Notes: generated by a model not told the origin, from the letters alone. A stretch of DNA of 64,000 nt from Microbacterium sp. 11MF (GCF_000383475.1 NZ_KB911459.1:1340244-1404243), one strand, 5' to 3'. Positions 8,352 to 20,183 are shown, numbered from the stretch's first letter. Program-made: numbers and translations.

Positions 8352-9752
8352 ATGCCTCACTACGACGTCGTCATCCTCGGTGCCGGCCCCGGCGGCTATG
8401 TCGCGGCCGTCCGCTCAGCACAGCTCGGACTGTCCACCGCCATCATCGAAGAGAAGTACTGGGGCGGTGTCTGCCTCAACGTGGGCTGCATCCCTTCGAA
8501 GGCTCTTCTGAAGAACGCCGACCTCGCGCACACCTTCACCCACAAGGCCGACCTGTTCGGCATCAGCGGTGACGTGAGCTTCGACTTCGGCGTCGCGTGG
8601 GACCGCAGCCGCAAGGTCGCCGACACCCACGTCAAGGGCATCCACTTCCTGATGAAGAAGAACAAGGTGACCGAGTACGACGGTCGCGGCACGTTCCTCG
8701 ACGCGAAGACCATCGAGGTCGCGAAGTCCGACGGCTCCACCGAGACCGTCACCGCCGACAACGTCATCATCTCGACCGGCTCGACCGTGCGCCTCCTACC
8801 CGGCGTCACCCTGAGTGAGAACGTCGTCACCTACGAGGAGCAGATCCTCACCCGTGAGCTGCCGAACTCGATCGTCATCGTGGGCGCCGGCGCCATCGGC
8901 ATGGAGTTCGCGTTCTTCATGAGCAACTACGGCGTGAAGGTGACGATCATCGAGTTCCTCGATCGCGCGCTGCCCAATGAAGACGTCGAGATCTCGAAGG
9001 AGATCCAGCGCCAGTACAAGAAGTACGGCATCGACATCCTCACCTCGACCAAGGTCGAGTCCGTCGTCGACTCCGGAGACAAGGTCACCGTGTCGTACTC
9101 GGCGAACGCCGACGGCGCGAAGGGTCAGATCGAAGCCGACAAGGTGCTCATGTCCATCGGCTTCGCTCCGCGTGTCGAGGGCTTCGGTCTCGACAAGACC
9201 GGCGTGAAGCTCACCGAGCGCGGTGCGATCGAGATCGACGACTACATGCGCACGAACGTCGACGGCGTCTACGCCATCGGCGACGTCACCGCCAAGCTGC
9301 AGCTCGCGCACGTGGCCGAGGCGCAGGGCGTCGTCGCCGCCGAGACGATCGGCAAGGCCGAGACCCAGACGCTGGGCGACTACCGCAACATGCCCCGCGC
9401 CACCTTCTGCTCGCCGCAGGTCGCCTCGTTCGGGCTCACCGAGCAGCAGGCCCGCGACGCCGGCTACGACATCAAGGTCGCGAAATTCCCCTTCTCGGCC
9501 AACGGCAAGGCCAACGGCCTGGGAGAGCCGGTCGGCTTCGTGAAGCTGATCGCGGATGCCGAGCACCTCGAGCTGCTCGGCGGCCACCTCATCGGTCCGG
9601 ACGTGTCCGAGCTCCTCCCCGAGCTCACGCTCGCCCAGAAGTGGGACCTCACCGCCCTCGAGGCCGCGCGCAACGTGCACACGCACCCGACCCTCTCGGA
9701 GGGCCTGCAGGAGGCGTTCCACGGCCTCGCGGGCCACATGATCAACCTCTGA
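8352..9752 (+). CDS. lpdA: dihydrolipoyl dehydrogenase (E3)
   Basis: FAD/NAD enzyme that reoxidises the lipoyl arm of the pyruvate and 2-oxoglutarate dehydrogenase complexes. 466 residues. It has the FAD fold [15 protein letters not shown], the redox disulfide in [13 protein letters not shown] (the family usually has GGTCLN), the NAD fold [14 protein letters not shown], the second FAD contact GVYAIGDV, and the C-terminal His-Glu pair in [14 protein letters not shown]. It faces garA, whose product regulates the same complex. The ATG has no Shine-Dalgarno but a TAGGCT 6 nt upstream. A strong hairpin follows the gene. Confidence 0.97.
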   Translation: MPHYDVVILGAGPGGYVAAVRSAQLGLSTAIIEEKYWGGVCLNVGCIPSKALLKNADLAHTFTHKADLFGISGDVSFDFGVAWDRSRKVADTHVKGIHFLMKKNKVTEYDGRGTFLDAKTIEVAKSDGSTETVTADNVIISTGSTVRLLPGVTLSENVVTYEEQILTRELPNSIVIVGAGAIGMEFAFFMSNYGVKVTIIEFLDRALPNEDVEISKEIQRQYKKYGIDILTSTKVESVVDSGDKVTVSYSANADGAKGQIEADKVLMSIGFAPRVEGFGLDKTGVKLTERGAIEIDDYMRTNVDGVYAIGDVTAKLQLAHVAEAQGVVAAETIGKAETQTLGDYRNMPRATFCSPQVASFGLTEQQARDAGYDIKVAKFPFSANGKANGLGEPVGFVKLIADAEHLELLGGHLIGPDVSELLPELTLAQKWDLTALEAARNVHTHPTLSEGLQEAFHGLAGHMINL

Positions 9753-9807
9753 TCGCAGCGGGAAGACCTATCGGATCGATGGGGTCTTCAGTAACCTGAC
9801 GATCACG

Positions 9808-9846
9808 ACTGACGCCGCCCCGAACGAAGCCGGGGGCGGCGTCAGT
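9808..9846. terminator. hairpin terminator after lpdA
   Basis: A 14-bp perfect inverted repeat (ACTGACGCCGCCCC and its complement) with an 11-nt loop, between the converging lpdA and CYTH genes. Probably acts in both directions. Confidence 0.75.
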
Positions 9847-9866
9847 GCGTTAACGGGTGCGGCGGC

Positions 9867-10496
9867 TCAGAGACCGAGTGCGCGTTCGAGCTTGGAGCCC
9901 GACGCCGACACGTCTCCGCCGGCGGCACGGACCAGCTCGTCGGCCGCATCGAAGAGCGCGTCGCGGGCGGCGGCATCCGCGGGCGCCGCAGGCCCGAGCT
10001 CGAGTTCCCACTCGCGCCAGGCCGTCTCGACGCCCCGGCGGACATCCGTCGCGGTGACGCGGTCGTCGACGAATTCGGCGAGGAGGCCTCCCCCGGCGTC
10101 GAGGAGGGCGTAAGCGGTGCGCGAGTTCCGGATGCGAGCGAGGGGCGCGAACGGGGGCGCTGCGATCTCGGCGAGGACGCTCTCGATCTCTGCCGGGACG
10201 ACGATGTGCTCCGGGTCGCCGTCGTCGAGCGGCCAGCGCGACTCGGCCTTACCCTCGGGGGTCACGCGCTTGATGTGCCACCCCTCGTCGGGGCCGCCGC
10301 TCCGGCGACGCAGGGCGACGCGCGCGCGGCCGAGCGCTCCGTCCACCGTGTCGAGATAGTGCGCGTCGAGTTCGCGGGGCTCGGGCGCGCCGACGACGGC
10401 GACGCCGGGAAGCCGTGCCCAATCGGGCAGCGGCGTCCCGGCGTCGACGTCGTAGGTCCGCTCGATCTCGAGCGAGTGCTCCGGCTCAGTCGTCAA
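9867..10496 (-). CDS. CYTH domain protein
   Basis: A 209-residue triphosphate tunnel enzyme-like protein. The N-terminal LEIERTY is the ExExK/R metal-binding signature; HIKRVTP, SRWPL, RNSRTAYAL and LAEFVDDRV are further charged strands of the tunnel, and WREWELEL is near the C-terminal end of the fold. CYTH proteins hydrolyse inorganic or organic triphosphates; adenylate cyclase activity exists only in some branches. No CHAD domain is fused, although the last 50 residues (AARDALFDAADELVRA) are helical. Its 5' end overlaps the preceding 80-residue gene by 11 nt, so the two form an operon. Confidence 0.85.
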   Translation of the reverse strand: MTTEPEHSLEIERTYDVDAGTPLPDWARLPGVAVVGAPEPRELDAHYLDTVDGALGRARVALRRRSGGPDEGWHIKRVTPEGKAESRWPLDDGDPEHIVVPAEIESVLAEIAAPPFAPLARIRNSRTAYALLDAGGGLLAEFVDDRVTATDVRRGVETAWREWELELGPAAPADAAARDALFDAADELVRAAGGDVSASGSKLERALGL

Positions 10497-10728
10497 GGGT
10501 CGAACGGTCGTCGCGCTCGTCCGCGGACGGGTCGATGTCGTCTTGAGCGGCGATGAAATGGAAGTCGGCGGACGTGGGTCCGTCGTCTTCTCCCGTGTTC
10601 TCGTCGGCGCCCGAGCGCTCGTACGTGATCTGCGTCTCGCTGTAGGGCAGGATCAGCCGATCCGTGTCCTCTTCGAGCGGGATGACCTGTCCGTCGAGCG
10701 GACCGCCGTGAAGTCGTGCAATAGCCAT
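10486..10728 (-). CDS. conserved hypothetical, 80 aa
   Basis: A small acidic protein starting MAIARLHGGPLDGQVIPLEE. Its N-terminal half has a beta-rich pattern (GGPLDGQVIPL, RLILPYSETQITYER) typical of a short conserved actinobacterial hypothetical. The second half is very acidic and low in complexity (DENTGEDDG, DPSADERDDRSTLDD). A GGAGGTTCATC site precedes the ATG. It is coupled to the CYTH gene by an 11-nt overlap. The function is unknown. Confidence 0.75.
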   Translation of the reverse strand: MAIARLHGGPLDGQVIPLEEDTDRLILPYSETQITYERSGADENTGEDDGPTSADFHFIAAQDDIDPSADERDDRSTLDD

Positions 10729-10816
10729 GATGAACCTCCGCTACCGACTCTAATCGGGCGGATGCAGCTCGACCCGATGCCTTGTCAGCGGGCCGAGGCG
10801 GTGATATCCCGGCGAC

Positions 10817-13300
<2,484 letters not shown>

Positions 13301-13306
13301 GGTTCG

Positions 13307-13312
13307 ACGGTA
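13307..13312 (-). promoter_or_regulatory. candidate -10 (TACCGT), leaderless glgP
   Basis: TACCGT is 6 nt before the GTG at 13300. If used, it rules out the upstream GTG at 13315 as the start. Confidence 0.5.
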
Positions 13313-13387
13313 CACACCCTCGCCCGGCAGCGCCGAGCGGATGCGTCAGAGTTCACACGGCGGTGATCAGGATGTGACGGATGCCGC

Positions 13388-14401
13388 TCAGTCGGCGCGT
13401 TCCTCGGCGAGCGCCGCGCGAGCGGCGTGGAGTTCGTCGGCCGCCGCCTTCACCTGGTCTTCCGCGGTCTGCACCCGTCGCTCGATCAGGGTCCTCGCGC
13501 CGTGGACGCGGCGGACGCGATCCTCGCTCTCGAGCGTGGCCGCCACGATGTAGGACGAGGCGATGAGGATCACCTGGCACGAGAGGTTGATCCACAGGAG
13601 CAGGGCGATCAGCGACGCGAACGATGCGAGCAGCGGGTTGGACCCGGCACCGCCGACGAAGAGGCTCGACAGCTGCTGCAGCACGGTGAGTCCGACGCCG
13701 CCGATGAGCGCCCCGGTCCACAGTGCCCGTGCCGGAGCGCGGACACCCGAGAGGGTGCGGAACAGCAGGGCGACGACGGCGGTGTCGAGGAGGAACGTGA
13801 CGAGGATGCCGACCGTGGCGCTCACGCCGACCGTGAGCGGGTTCTCGGGCGAGACGCCGACGAAGCCGGCCACGAGGCCGACTCCCGCCGTGCCGAGCAC
13901 CGTCGCCACCGCCGCAGCCGCCAGTCCGACGCCGATGACGATGGCGAGGAGCAGGTTCCGCGCGAGGACGATGATGAAGAGCGTGTCGTCGTGCACCTTG
14001 TCCGCGACGATCCGCAGGGCCGTGCGGAGCGATCCGATGGCCCCGATCGCGGCCATGATCAGACCGATGAGGGACAGCACGCCAGCGAGAGAGAAGGCGA
14101 CCGGCTGGCTAAGGTTCTCGGTGTCGATGAGGCCGCCCTCGCCGACGAGTCCCGGGATCACGCGGTCGACCGCGTCGAGGAGTCCCTGCCACGCCTGCGG
14201 GTTGCCCGACAGCCAGAGCGCGGCGACCGAGAACCCCAGGAGGACTCCCGCGAACACGCTGAAGAGGGTGCGGTAGGTCACGCTGTCGGCGAGCATCGGC
14301 CCCCGCCGCTCGCTGTACCGCAGGTAGGCACGGACGATCCGCAGGGACAGTGCCCGCGCGATGAGGCGCGGGATCAGCGGGGTCTTCGTACTATCGGCCA
14401 T
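13388..14401 (-). CDS. YihY/BrkB-family inner membrane protein
   Basis: A 337-residue integral membrane protein of the YihY/YhjD/UPF0761 family. The N-terminal RYSERRGPMLADSVTYRTLFSVFAG segment is the family signature. Hydrophobic segments follow near residues 50-70, 105-125, 155-190, 195-225 and 235-290, about six in all, and the C-terminal 45 residues are a charged helix (RRVQTAEDQVKAAADELHAA). Molecular function is not settled; the old RNase BN name for this family is considered wrong. TAGCGT lies 6 nt before the ATG. Confidence 0.87.
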   Translation of the reverse strand: MADSTKTPLIPRLIARALSLRIVRAYLRYSERRGPMLADSVTYRTLFSVFAGVLLGFSVAALWLSGNPQAWQGLLDAVDRVIPGLVGEGGLIDTENLSQPVAFSLAGVLSLIGLIMAAIGAIGSLRTALRIVADKVHDDTLFIIVLARNLLLAIVIGVGLAAAAVATVLGTAGVGLVAGFVGVSPENPLTVGVSATVGILVTFLLDTAVVALLFRTLSGVRAPARALWTGALIGGVGLTVLQQLSSLFVGGAGSNPLLASFASLIALLLWINLSCQVILIASSYIVAATLESEDRVRRVHGARTLIERRVQTAEDQVKAAADELHAARAALAEERAD

Positions 14402-14407
14402 CCCCTC

Positions 14408-14413
14408 ACGCTA
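14408..14413 (-). promoter_or_regulatory. candidate -10 (TAGCGT), leaderless yihY
   Basis: TAGCGT-N6-ATG. The 6-nt spacer GAGGGG is itself purine-rich but too close to the ATG to act as a normal ribosome binding site. Confidence 0.45.
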
Positions 14414-14478
14414 CCGAGGCACCCGCGCTGGCCGACCTCCCCTTGCGTACGGGGCAAGGATCTGCCAGCGGCGACGCG

Positions 14479-14991
14479 TCACAGACCGAGGCGGTCGACG
14501 AGCGACGCGCCCCACACGATGCCCGCCCACGCGCCCAGCAGCATCCACGGGCCGAAGGCGACGGCGGTGCGTCGGCCGGCGCGGCGCGTCGCGAGCAGGA
14601 GCATGCCGTAGAGCCCGCCGAAGACGAAGCCCGCGACGGCGCCGACGGCGAGCGCGGACCAGCCCACCCATCCCAGCGCGATGCCGAGCACCCCGGCGAG
14701 CTTGACGTCCCCACCGCCCATGCCGCCGCCGGCCGCGCGCAGGAGGAGGTAGAACACGAACAGTGCCGCGCCGCCGATCGCCGCGCGCAGGAGTGACGCC
14801 CACGGCGCTCCGGCGAGGCACGCGAGGAGCATCAGGCCGCCGACGATGGGATAACCCGGGACAACCCACGCATTGGGGAGCCGGTGCGTCCTGACGTCGA
14901 TGACGGTGAGTGCGACGGATGCCACGGCCACCCAGAGGTACGCGAGGGTGATCAGGGTGACAGCGAGTGGATCCGTGGTGCCTGCGAACAC
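14479..14991 (-). CDS. A24-family prepilin peptidase
   Basis: An aspartyl membrane protease of the prepilin peptidase type, here only the catalytic core (about 170 residues, no N-methyltransferase domain). The two catalytic aspartates are in DVRTHRLPN and GGGDVKLAG, and four to five hydrophobic segments surround them. Such short enzymes mature Flp/Tad or type IV pilins, but no pilus gene is in the window. The start is uncertain: the frame is open to 15069, which would overlap the upstream DUF1905 gene by 65 nt, so I chose the GTG at 14991 (VFAGTTDPLAV), just past that gene's stop. Confidence 0.85.
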   Translation of the reverse strand: MFAGTTDPLAVTLITLAYLWVAVASVALTVIDVRTHRLPNAWVVPGYPIVGGLMLLACLAGAPWASLLRAAIGGAALFVFYLLLRAAGGGMGGGDVKLAGVLGIALGWVGWSALAVGAVAGFVFGGLYGMLLLATRRAGRRTAVAFGPWMLLGAWAGIVWGASLVDRLGL

Positions 14992-15004
14992 GGCGGACGC
15001 GCTC

Positions 15005-15301
15005 TCAGCCGTCGAGAACGTCGAGCCGGACGCGGACGGTGTCGCCGTCGGAGATCCCCTCGCGCTCACGCACCGACCGCTTGAGCGGAAGGACGTAGAC
15101 CCCGCGGCCGGCGTCCGGGAAGATCGACGTCCGCCAGCTCGTCGCGCCGACCGTGGCCCTCACCGGCACGGAACCGAAACCGCGCCCGGGACGCGGGACC
15201 TCGCGGATGTCGGCGCTCACCTCTTCGGGCAACGGCACGAAGTACCAGTCGTCCCTCCGCGATTCCCAGCGGAACAGGACCCCAGCGACATCGACGATCA
15301 T
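15005..15301 (-). CDS. DUF1905-type protein
   Basis: A 98-residue beta-rich protein. Its layout matches small DUF1905 proteins: FRWESRRDDWYFVPLP, then GFGSVPVRATVGATSWRTS and YVLPLKRSVREREGI, ending DGDTVRVRLDV, as in short proteins often annotated as YdeI-associated. The biochemical role is unknown. TACCGT lies 6 nt before the ATG. It is followed closely by the prepilin peptidase gene, probably as one operon. Confidence 0.8.
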   Translation of the reverse strand: MIVDVAGVLFRWESRRDDWYFVPLPEEVSADIREVPRPGRGFGSVPVRATVGATSWRTSIFPDAGRGVYVLPLKRSVREREGISDGDTVRVRLDVLDG

Positions 15302-15307
15302 GCGCTC

Positions 15308-15313
15308 ACGGTA
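15308..15313 (-). promoter_or_regulatory. candidate -10 (TACCGT), leaderless DUF1905 gene
   Basis: TACCGT-N6-ATG, with no Shine-Dalgarno in the spacer GAGCGC. Confidence 0.45.
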
Positions 15314-15358
15314 GCGAGTGCAGCGGGGCGGCGGCGGGCGGCATCCCCACCCCCGGTG

Positions 15359-16345
15359 TCACCACTGCGGGTGGATGTCCGCCCGGAGACGGCGGTCGTA
15401 GACGTCGACGACCGCCGCGGCGAAGGTGTCGAGGACTGCGGGGTCGATGAGTCCCGCCGCGGCGTTGGATGTCGCCTGAGCGGTCGTCCGTGCTCCGGGG
15501 ATCACGGAGGTGACACCGGTCTGCGATGAGATCCAGGCGAGGGATGCCGCGGGCAGCGAGACACCGTCGGGCAGGGCCGCGCCGAGTTCTTCGGCCGCGA
15601 CGAGACCGGTCTCGTAATCGACCCCCGAGAACGTCTCGCCCCGGTCGAACGCCTCGCCGTTGCGGTTGTACGACCGGTGGTCGTCGCCGGCGAAGGACGT
15701 GGACGTCGTGTACCGGCCGCTGAGGAGGCCGGACGCGAGAGGGACCCGAGCGAACACGGCGACGCCCGCGGCGGCGGCGGCGGGCAGGACCTCGTCGAGC
15801 GGCTTGAGGCGGAACGGGTTGAAGATGATCTGCACGTTCGTCACGCCGGGTCGCGAGATGGCCGAGAGCGCCTGCGCGCAGGTCTCCACCGAGACGCCGT
15901 AGGCGGCGATCGCCCCGTCGGCGACGAGCGCATCGAGGGCGTCGTACGTCTCATCGGCGTCGATGACCGCAGACGGCGGACAGTGCAGCTGAACGAGATC
16001 GAGGGTGTCGACGCGGAGGTTCCGGCGCGACCGATCGGTCCAGGCGCGGAAGTTCTCGGCCGTGTAGTTGCCGGGCTCCTGCGGCAGTCGGCGCCCCATC
16101 TTGGTCGCGACCGTCACGCCGTGGCCGGGATGCTCCGCCAGGAAGCGCCCGATCATCGTCTCACTCCGCCCGTCGCCGTAGACGTCTGCGGTATCGAAGA
16201 GGGTGACCCCGGCCTCGACGGACGTCGCGAGCACGCCGAGGGCGTCGGCCTCGGACACATCGCCCCAGTCCGCCCCCAATTGCCAGGTACCGAGGCCGAT
16301 GGCGGAGACGGAACGACCGGTGGCGGCGAGGGGACGCTGATGCAT
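15359..16345 (-). CDS. aldo/keto reductase
   Basis: NADPH-dependent oxidoreductase with a TIM barrel, 328 residues. The catalytic tetrad is visible: Asp and Tyr in LFDTADVYGDGRSE, Lys in VATKMGRR and His in LVQLHCPP. The C-terminal SQTGVTSVIPGARTTAQATSNA is the cofactor 2'-phosphate loop. It is most like the AKR11/general stress group; the substrate is unknown. The ATG at 16345 fits a TAGGGT 7 nt upstream better than the GTG at 16354. It lies just downstream of the LysR gene on the same strand. Confidence 0.92.
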   Translation of the reverse strand: MHQRPLAATGRSVSAIGLGTWQLGADWGDVSEADALGVLATSVEAGVTLFDTADVYGDGRSETMIGRFLAEHPGHGVTVATKMGRRLPQEPGNYTAENFRAWTDRSRRNLRVDTLDLVQLHCPPSAVIDADETYDALDALVADGAIAAYGVSVETCAQALSAISRPGVTNVQIIFNPFRLKPLDEVLPAAAAAGVAVFARVPLASGLLSGRYTTSTSFAGDDHRSYNRNGEAFDRGETFSGVDYETGLVAAEELGAALPDGVSLPAASLAWISSQTGVTSVIPGARTTAQATSNAAAGLIDPAVLDTFAAAVVDVYDRRLRADIHPQW

Positions 16346-16352
16346 GGGGCTC

Positions 16353-16358
16353 ACCCTA
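16353..16358 (-). promoter_or_regulatory. candidate -10 (TAGGGT), aldo/keto reductase
   Basis: TAGGGT-N7-ATG. The hexamer overlaps the stop codon (TAG) of the upstream LysR gene. Confidence 0.4.
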
Positions 16359-17318
16359 CTTCGCCCGCGAGGCGGCGCGGGGAGCCGATGTCATCTCGGC
16401 GACAGCGGCTTCGAGGTGGCCGAGCACCGTGGCGACCGCGGGGACCCGTGCGGCGCCGCGCGCCGACACCGCGTGGAGCTCCCGCCGGTCGCCCGAGGCG
16501 AGAGGGCGCGTGCGGACGCCGGCCACGAGCGGGAAGGAGGCCACCGCCAACCGCGGAAGGGTCGCGACGCCGACCTGCTGCGCGACGAGCTGCTCGACGG
16601 CCGCGACGTTGTCCGTCTCGAACCGGATGCGGGGAAGGAACCCCGCCCGCGCGCACGAGTCGAGCAGATGGCTGCGGCAGCGCGGACAGCCGGCGATCCA
16701 GTCGTCGCCCGCGAGCGCTTCGAGCTCGACGACGTCGTCGGAGGCCTGCCGATGCCCTTCGGGGAGGATCAGCAGCAGGTCCTCTGCGCCGATGCGACGA
16801 GCGTCGAGCCCGCGGATGCTGTCGCCGTGGGCATCCGTACCGTCGCCGGGGTGGCTGAAGGTGAGGGCGATGTCCGCACGATCGGCGCGGACGGCGGCGA
16901 CCGCTTCGGGGGGCTCGGCCTCGACGTAGGTCAGGGAGACACCGGGATCGGTCTCGGCGAGGCGCCGCATGAGGCGGGGAAGGACGGTCGGGGATGCGGA
17001 GGGGAAGCCGACCAGGCGCACCGTCCCGCTCCGTCCACCGCTGAGGTCGGCGAGCTCCCCCGCCACCGCGCCCAGGGCGGTGGTGATCGAGGCGGCGTGC
17101 CGGGCGAGGATGCGCCCGGCCTCGGTCAACCGCATCCGTCTGCCGACCCGCTCCACCACGGGCATGCCGAGGCGGGATTCGAGGCGGCGGATCTGCTGGC
17201 TGACGGCGGGTTGGCTGTAGCCGAGAGCGACGGCGGCCGCGGTCACCGACCCTGCGTCTCCGATGGCTTTCACGATCCGGAGTTCGGCGACGGAGAGGTC
17301 GGGAAGAGAGGTGGGCAC
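16356..17318 (-). CDS. LysR-family transcriptional regulator
   Basis: A 320-residue LysR regulator: an N-terminal helix-turn-helix (LSVAELRIVKAIGDAGSVT, ALGYSQPAVSQQIRRLE) and an effector-binding domain from about residue 90 (SGTVRLVGFPSASPTVLPRL). The GTG at 17318 gives MPTSLPDLSVAELR; no clear ribosome site precedes it, and the frame is open upstream. It is divergent from the class V aminotransferase gene with about 80 nt between the starts, the classic layout for a LysR protein that controls its neighbour. The effector is unknown. Confidence 0.9.
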   Translation of the reverse strand: MPTSLPDLSVAELRIVKAIGDAGSVTAAAVALGYSQPAVSQQIRRLESRLGMPVVERVGRRMRLTEAGRILARHAASITTALGAVAGELADLSGGRSGTVRLVGFPSASPTVLPRLMRRLAETDPGVSLTYVEAEPPEAVAAVRADRADIALTFSHPGDGTDAHGDSIRGLDARRIGAEDLLLILPEGHRQASDDVVELEALAGDDWIAGCPRCRSHLLDSCARAGFLPRIRFETDNVAAVEQLVAQQVGVATLPRLAVASFPLVAGVRTRPLASGDRRELHAVSARGAARVPAVATVLGHLEAAVAEMTSAPRAASRAK

Positions 17319-17398
17319 GAAGACATATAACGCGACGTCATGTCCACGATGCAATACCTGCCGTGGTGCAATCCTCCGGTGGCCGGGACCATGGATGC

Positions 17399-18439
17399 AT
17401 GGCCCTCTCCCCCGCTGCCGTCCGGGCGTCCTTCCCCGACGCCCGCGGCTACGTTGCGGCGTGCACCTCCGGCATCCCCTCCCTCGCGACGCGGGACGCC
17501 GTCCGCGCCGACCTCGACGTCCTGCCCGACCCGATCCGCTACGCCGCGGTCGCCGAACGGTGCCGTGCCGCCTTCGCTCGTCTGGTGGGCGTCGATCCCG
17601 GGGCCGTCGCACTCGGCGCGCAGACCTCGGCGATGGTCAGCCTCATCGCGGCAGCCCTGCCCGACGGAGCGGTCGTCGTCTGCCCCGACGGCGAGTTCTC
17701 CTCGCTCGTCCTGCCCTTCGTCCACGCCGGTCGCGGCATCACCGTGCGCACCGTCCCTCTGACGGCGCTCGCCGAGTCGCTCCGGGACGGCGACGCGCTG
17801 GTCGCTTTCTCGATCGTCCAGTCCGCGACGGGAGCCGTGGCCGACGCCGACGCCATCGTCGCAGCGGCTCGGGACCACGGTATCCGGACGCTCTGCGACG
17901 CGACGCAGGCCGTCGGATGGATGCCGGTGGCCGCCGGCTCGTTCGATGCTCTCGTCTGCCACGCCTACAAGTGGTTGTGCGCCCCTCGCGGCGTGGCCTT
18001 CCTCACGCTCGACGAGGACTTCGCCGCCTCGATCGCACCCCGCCAGGCGGGCTGGTACGCCGGATCGGACCCGTGGGCCTCGTGCTACGGCCCGGATGCG
18101 GCACTGGCGGCATCCGCTCGACGGTTCGACGTGTCACCGGCGTGGCAGGCGTTCGTCGGCGCGGAGCCCGCGCTCGCCCTGTTCGCCGACGCCGACGCCG
18201 ACGCATTGCGCGATGAGGTGACGGGGCTGGCGGCCGCGCTCCGGGAGCGTCTCGACCTGCCGACCCCCGATCGCGCGACGCCCATCGTCACCTGGCCGGA
18301 TGTGGACGGGGACGACGTCGACCGCCTGCGGGCGGCGGGGATCGTGGCATCCCGCCGCGCCGGCAACGCCCGGGTCGCCCTGCACATCTTCAACGACCTG
18401 CGGGATGTCGACGACATCGCCCGCGCGCTCGGCCGCTGA
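17399..18439 (+). CDS. class V aminotransferase (PLP)
   Basis: A PLP-dependent enzyme of fold type I, 346 residues, of the class V group that holds cysteine desulfurases, kynureninase-like and isopenicillin-epimerase-like enzymes. The PLP-site Asp is in TLCDATQAVGWMP and the Schiff-base Lys in CHAYKWLCAPRG. It lacks the conserved Cys loop of cysteine desulfurases, so desulfurase is unlikely. The ATG at 17399 (MALSPAAVRASFPD) is the best start; the frame is open 12 codons upstream. It faces the LysR gene and its stop is 7 nt from the converging antiporter gene. Confidence 0.88.
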   Translation: MALSPAAVRASFPDARGYVAACTSGIPSLATRDAVRADLDVLPDPIRYAAVAERCRAAFARLVGVDPGAVALGAQTSAMVSLIAAALPDGAVVVCPDGEFSSLVLPFVHAGRGITVRTVPLTALAESLRDGDALVAFSIVQSATGAVADADAIVAAARDHGIRTLCDATQAVGWMPVAAGSFDALVCHAYKWLCAPRGVAFLTLDEDFAASIAPRQAGWYAGSDPWASCYGPDAALAASARRFDVSPAWQAFVGAEPALALFADADADALRDEVTGLAAALRERLDLPTPDRATPIVTWPDVDGDDVDRLRAAGIVASRRAGNARVALHIFNDLRDVDDIARALGR

Positions 18440-18445
18440 CCCGGG

Positions 18446-20113
18446 TCACCCCCGATCGGAGCGGAGTTCGATCGCGATCTGCGACGCGTCGATGACGGCG
18501 AGCTCGTGCGCGAGGACGTCGGCGTCGAAGGTCCCGCTGTCGCGCGCATCGAGGAGCACCCGCCGTTGCACCGCCAGCACCTCGAGTCGTCGGGCGCTCT
18601 CGATCTCGAAGATCCGGGAGCGGTCCGCGTCCGCCGGCCGCTCGGCGGCCGGAACGGTCGCTGCGCTGTCGCGGAGGAGGTCGAGGATGTGCCGGCGCTC
18701 CTCCCGTTCGCGCTGACGGGTCTCCTCCTCGGAATCTGCGGCGGTCAGGGCGGTGACCATGGGGGCGACGGTGGAGCCCTGCCCGACGAGGGAGAGGACG
18801 GCCACCCCGAAGGCCACGAGGATGAGGACCGAGCGCTGCGGTGTGTCCTCGGGCAGCGTCTGCGCGGCGGCGAGAGTGATCGCGCCCCGCATACCCGCCC
18901 ACACCACGAGCGCGCCCTCCCGCCATCCGAGGGGAGCCTCCTGGAAGTAGCGGATGTCCGCGAGCCCACGGGTCACGCGCGGGCCGAAGCGGCGGACCGT
19001 GTCACGCGAGACCGTTCTGCCCCGGCGCGCGAAGGCGTCGACGAGCTTCTTCTCGCCCTCTTCGCTCTCGAGCCGCTGGGCGATGGTCTCGAGTCGTGGC
19101 TGCAGCCGGCGCACGCGACGCGCGCTCGCGGACAGGAGCGCCAGGAGCGGTGCGACGTAAGCCGCGCGGACGACGACGGTGAGCAGCCACGCCCCCACCG
19201 CGATGAGGAGAGCGGGTGCCACGCCGGCGTGCACGGCTTGCACGTCCGAGATGATCGTCGTGAGCTGCAGTCCCATGAACAGGAACACGAGGCCTTCGAG
19301 GACGAGCTCGATCGTGCGCCAGTTCTGCGCGTCCGAGAGCCGATTGCGCGCCGAGAACACGCGCGGACCCCCGACACCCGTGATGATGCCCGCGACGACG
19401 GCGGCGACGAGCCCCGACGCCCCGAGGAGCTCGGCGGGGATGGCGGCGAGGAACGGGACGGTGAACGACAGGACGGTGTTGACGGTCGGATCCGTCGCGC
19501 GGCGACGGACGGTCAGGTTCAGCCAGCCGACGAACGCGCCGATGAGTACGGCGACGACGACGGCGTAGGCGAACGTTCCCACCGCTCCCCAGAACGAGAA
19601 GGATGCCGCGGCCGCCGCGATGGCCGTCCGCAGCAGCACGAGCGCCGTGGCGTCGTTGAGCAGGCTCTCGCCCTCGAGGATCGCGACGACGCGTTTGGAG
19701 ACCGGGGTGCGTTTGATGATCGACGTCGCGACCGCGTCGGTCGGGCTGACGATCGCGCCGAGCGCGACGCCCCACGCGAAACCGAGGTCGGGGAGCACGA
19801 TCATGAAGAACAGTCCGAGGGCGAGCGCGGTCCCGATGACGAGGAAGACCGACAGCCCGGCGATCGCGCCGAACTCGCGGCGGAAGTGCATCGCCGGCAT
19901 CGACACCGCCGCCGAGTAGAGCAAGGGCGGCAGGATGCCGAGGAGGATCCACTCCGGGTCGAGGACGAAGTCGTCGAACACCGGCAGGAAGCTCCCCCCG
20001 ACCCCGACGGCCACCATGAGGATCGGCGCCGCGATCCCCGCCCACCGGCCGACGACCGTGGTGAGGGCGACGACGAGGAGCGCGACCACGAGGCCCAGGA
20101 GTGTCTCGATCAC
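18446..20113 (-). CDS. Na+/H+ antiporter, CPA1/NhaP type
   Basis: A 555-residue exchanger. About 12 hydrophobic segments cover residues 1-400. The ion-site motif is ESLLNDATALVLL, with the Asn-Asp pair of electroneutral CPA1 exchangers, preceded by GAIVSPTDAVATS. The last 150 residues are a cytosolic, charged, partly coiled region (EEETRQREREERRHILDLL) like the regulatory tails of bacterial NhaP proteins. Likely role: pH and sodium homeostasis. GTG start. It is divergent from the gene at 20192, and CAGGCT, a near TANNNT, lies 6 nt before the GTG. Confidence 0.93.
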   Translation of the reverse strand: MIETLLGLVVALLVVALTTVVGRWAGIAAPILMVAVGVGGSFLPVFDDFVLDPEWILLGILPPLLYSAAVSMPAMHFRREFGAIAGLSVFLVIGTALALGLFFMIVLPDLGFAWGVALGAIVSPTDAVATSIIKRTPVSKRVVAILEGESLLNDATALVLLRTAIAAAAASFSFWGAVGTFAYAVVVAVLIGAFVGWLNLTVRRRATDPTVNTVLSFTVPFLAAIPAELLGASGLVAAVVAGIITGVGGPRVFSARNRLSDAQNWRTIELVLEGLVFLFMGLQLTTIISDVQAVHAGVAPALLIAVGAWLLTVVVRAAYVAPLLALLSASARRVRRLQPRLETIAQRLESEEGEKKLVDAFARRGRTVSRDTVRRFGPRVTRGLADIRYFQEAPLGWREGALVVWAGMRGAITLAAAQTLPEDTPQRSVLILVAFGVAVLSLVGQGSTVAPMVTALTAADSEEETRQREREERRHILDLLRDSAATVPAAERPADADRSRIFEIESARRLEVLAVQRRVLLDARDSGTFDADVLAHELAVIDASQIAIELRSDRG

Positions 20114-20177
20114 ACCGAAAGCCTGTCAGAGCATCCCCGTCGATGCGGCCGATTTCGGGCAGTTCGTCACCTGCCGA

Positions 20178-20183
20178 TAGGCT
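20178..20183 (+). promoter_or_regulatory. candidate -10 (TAGGCT)
   Basis: TAGGCT lies 8 nt before the GTG at 20192 with no ribosome binding site; possible leaderless start. Confidence 0.4.
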
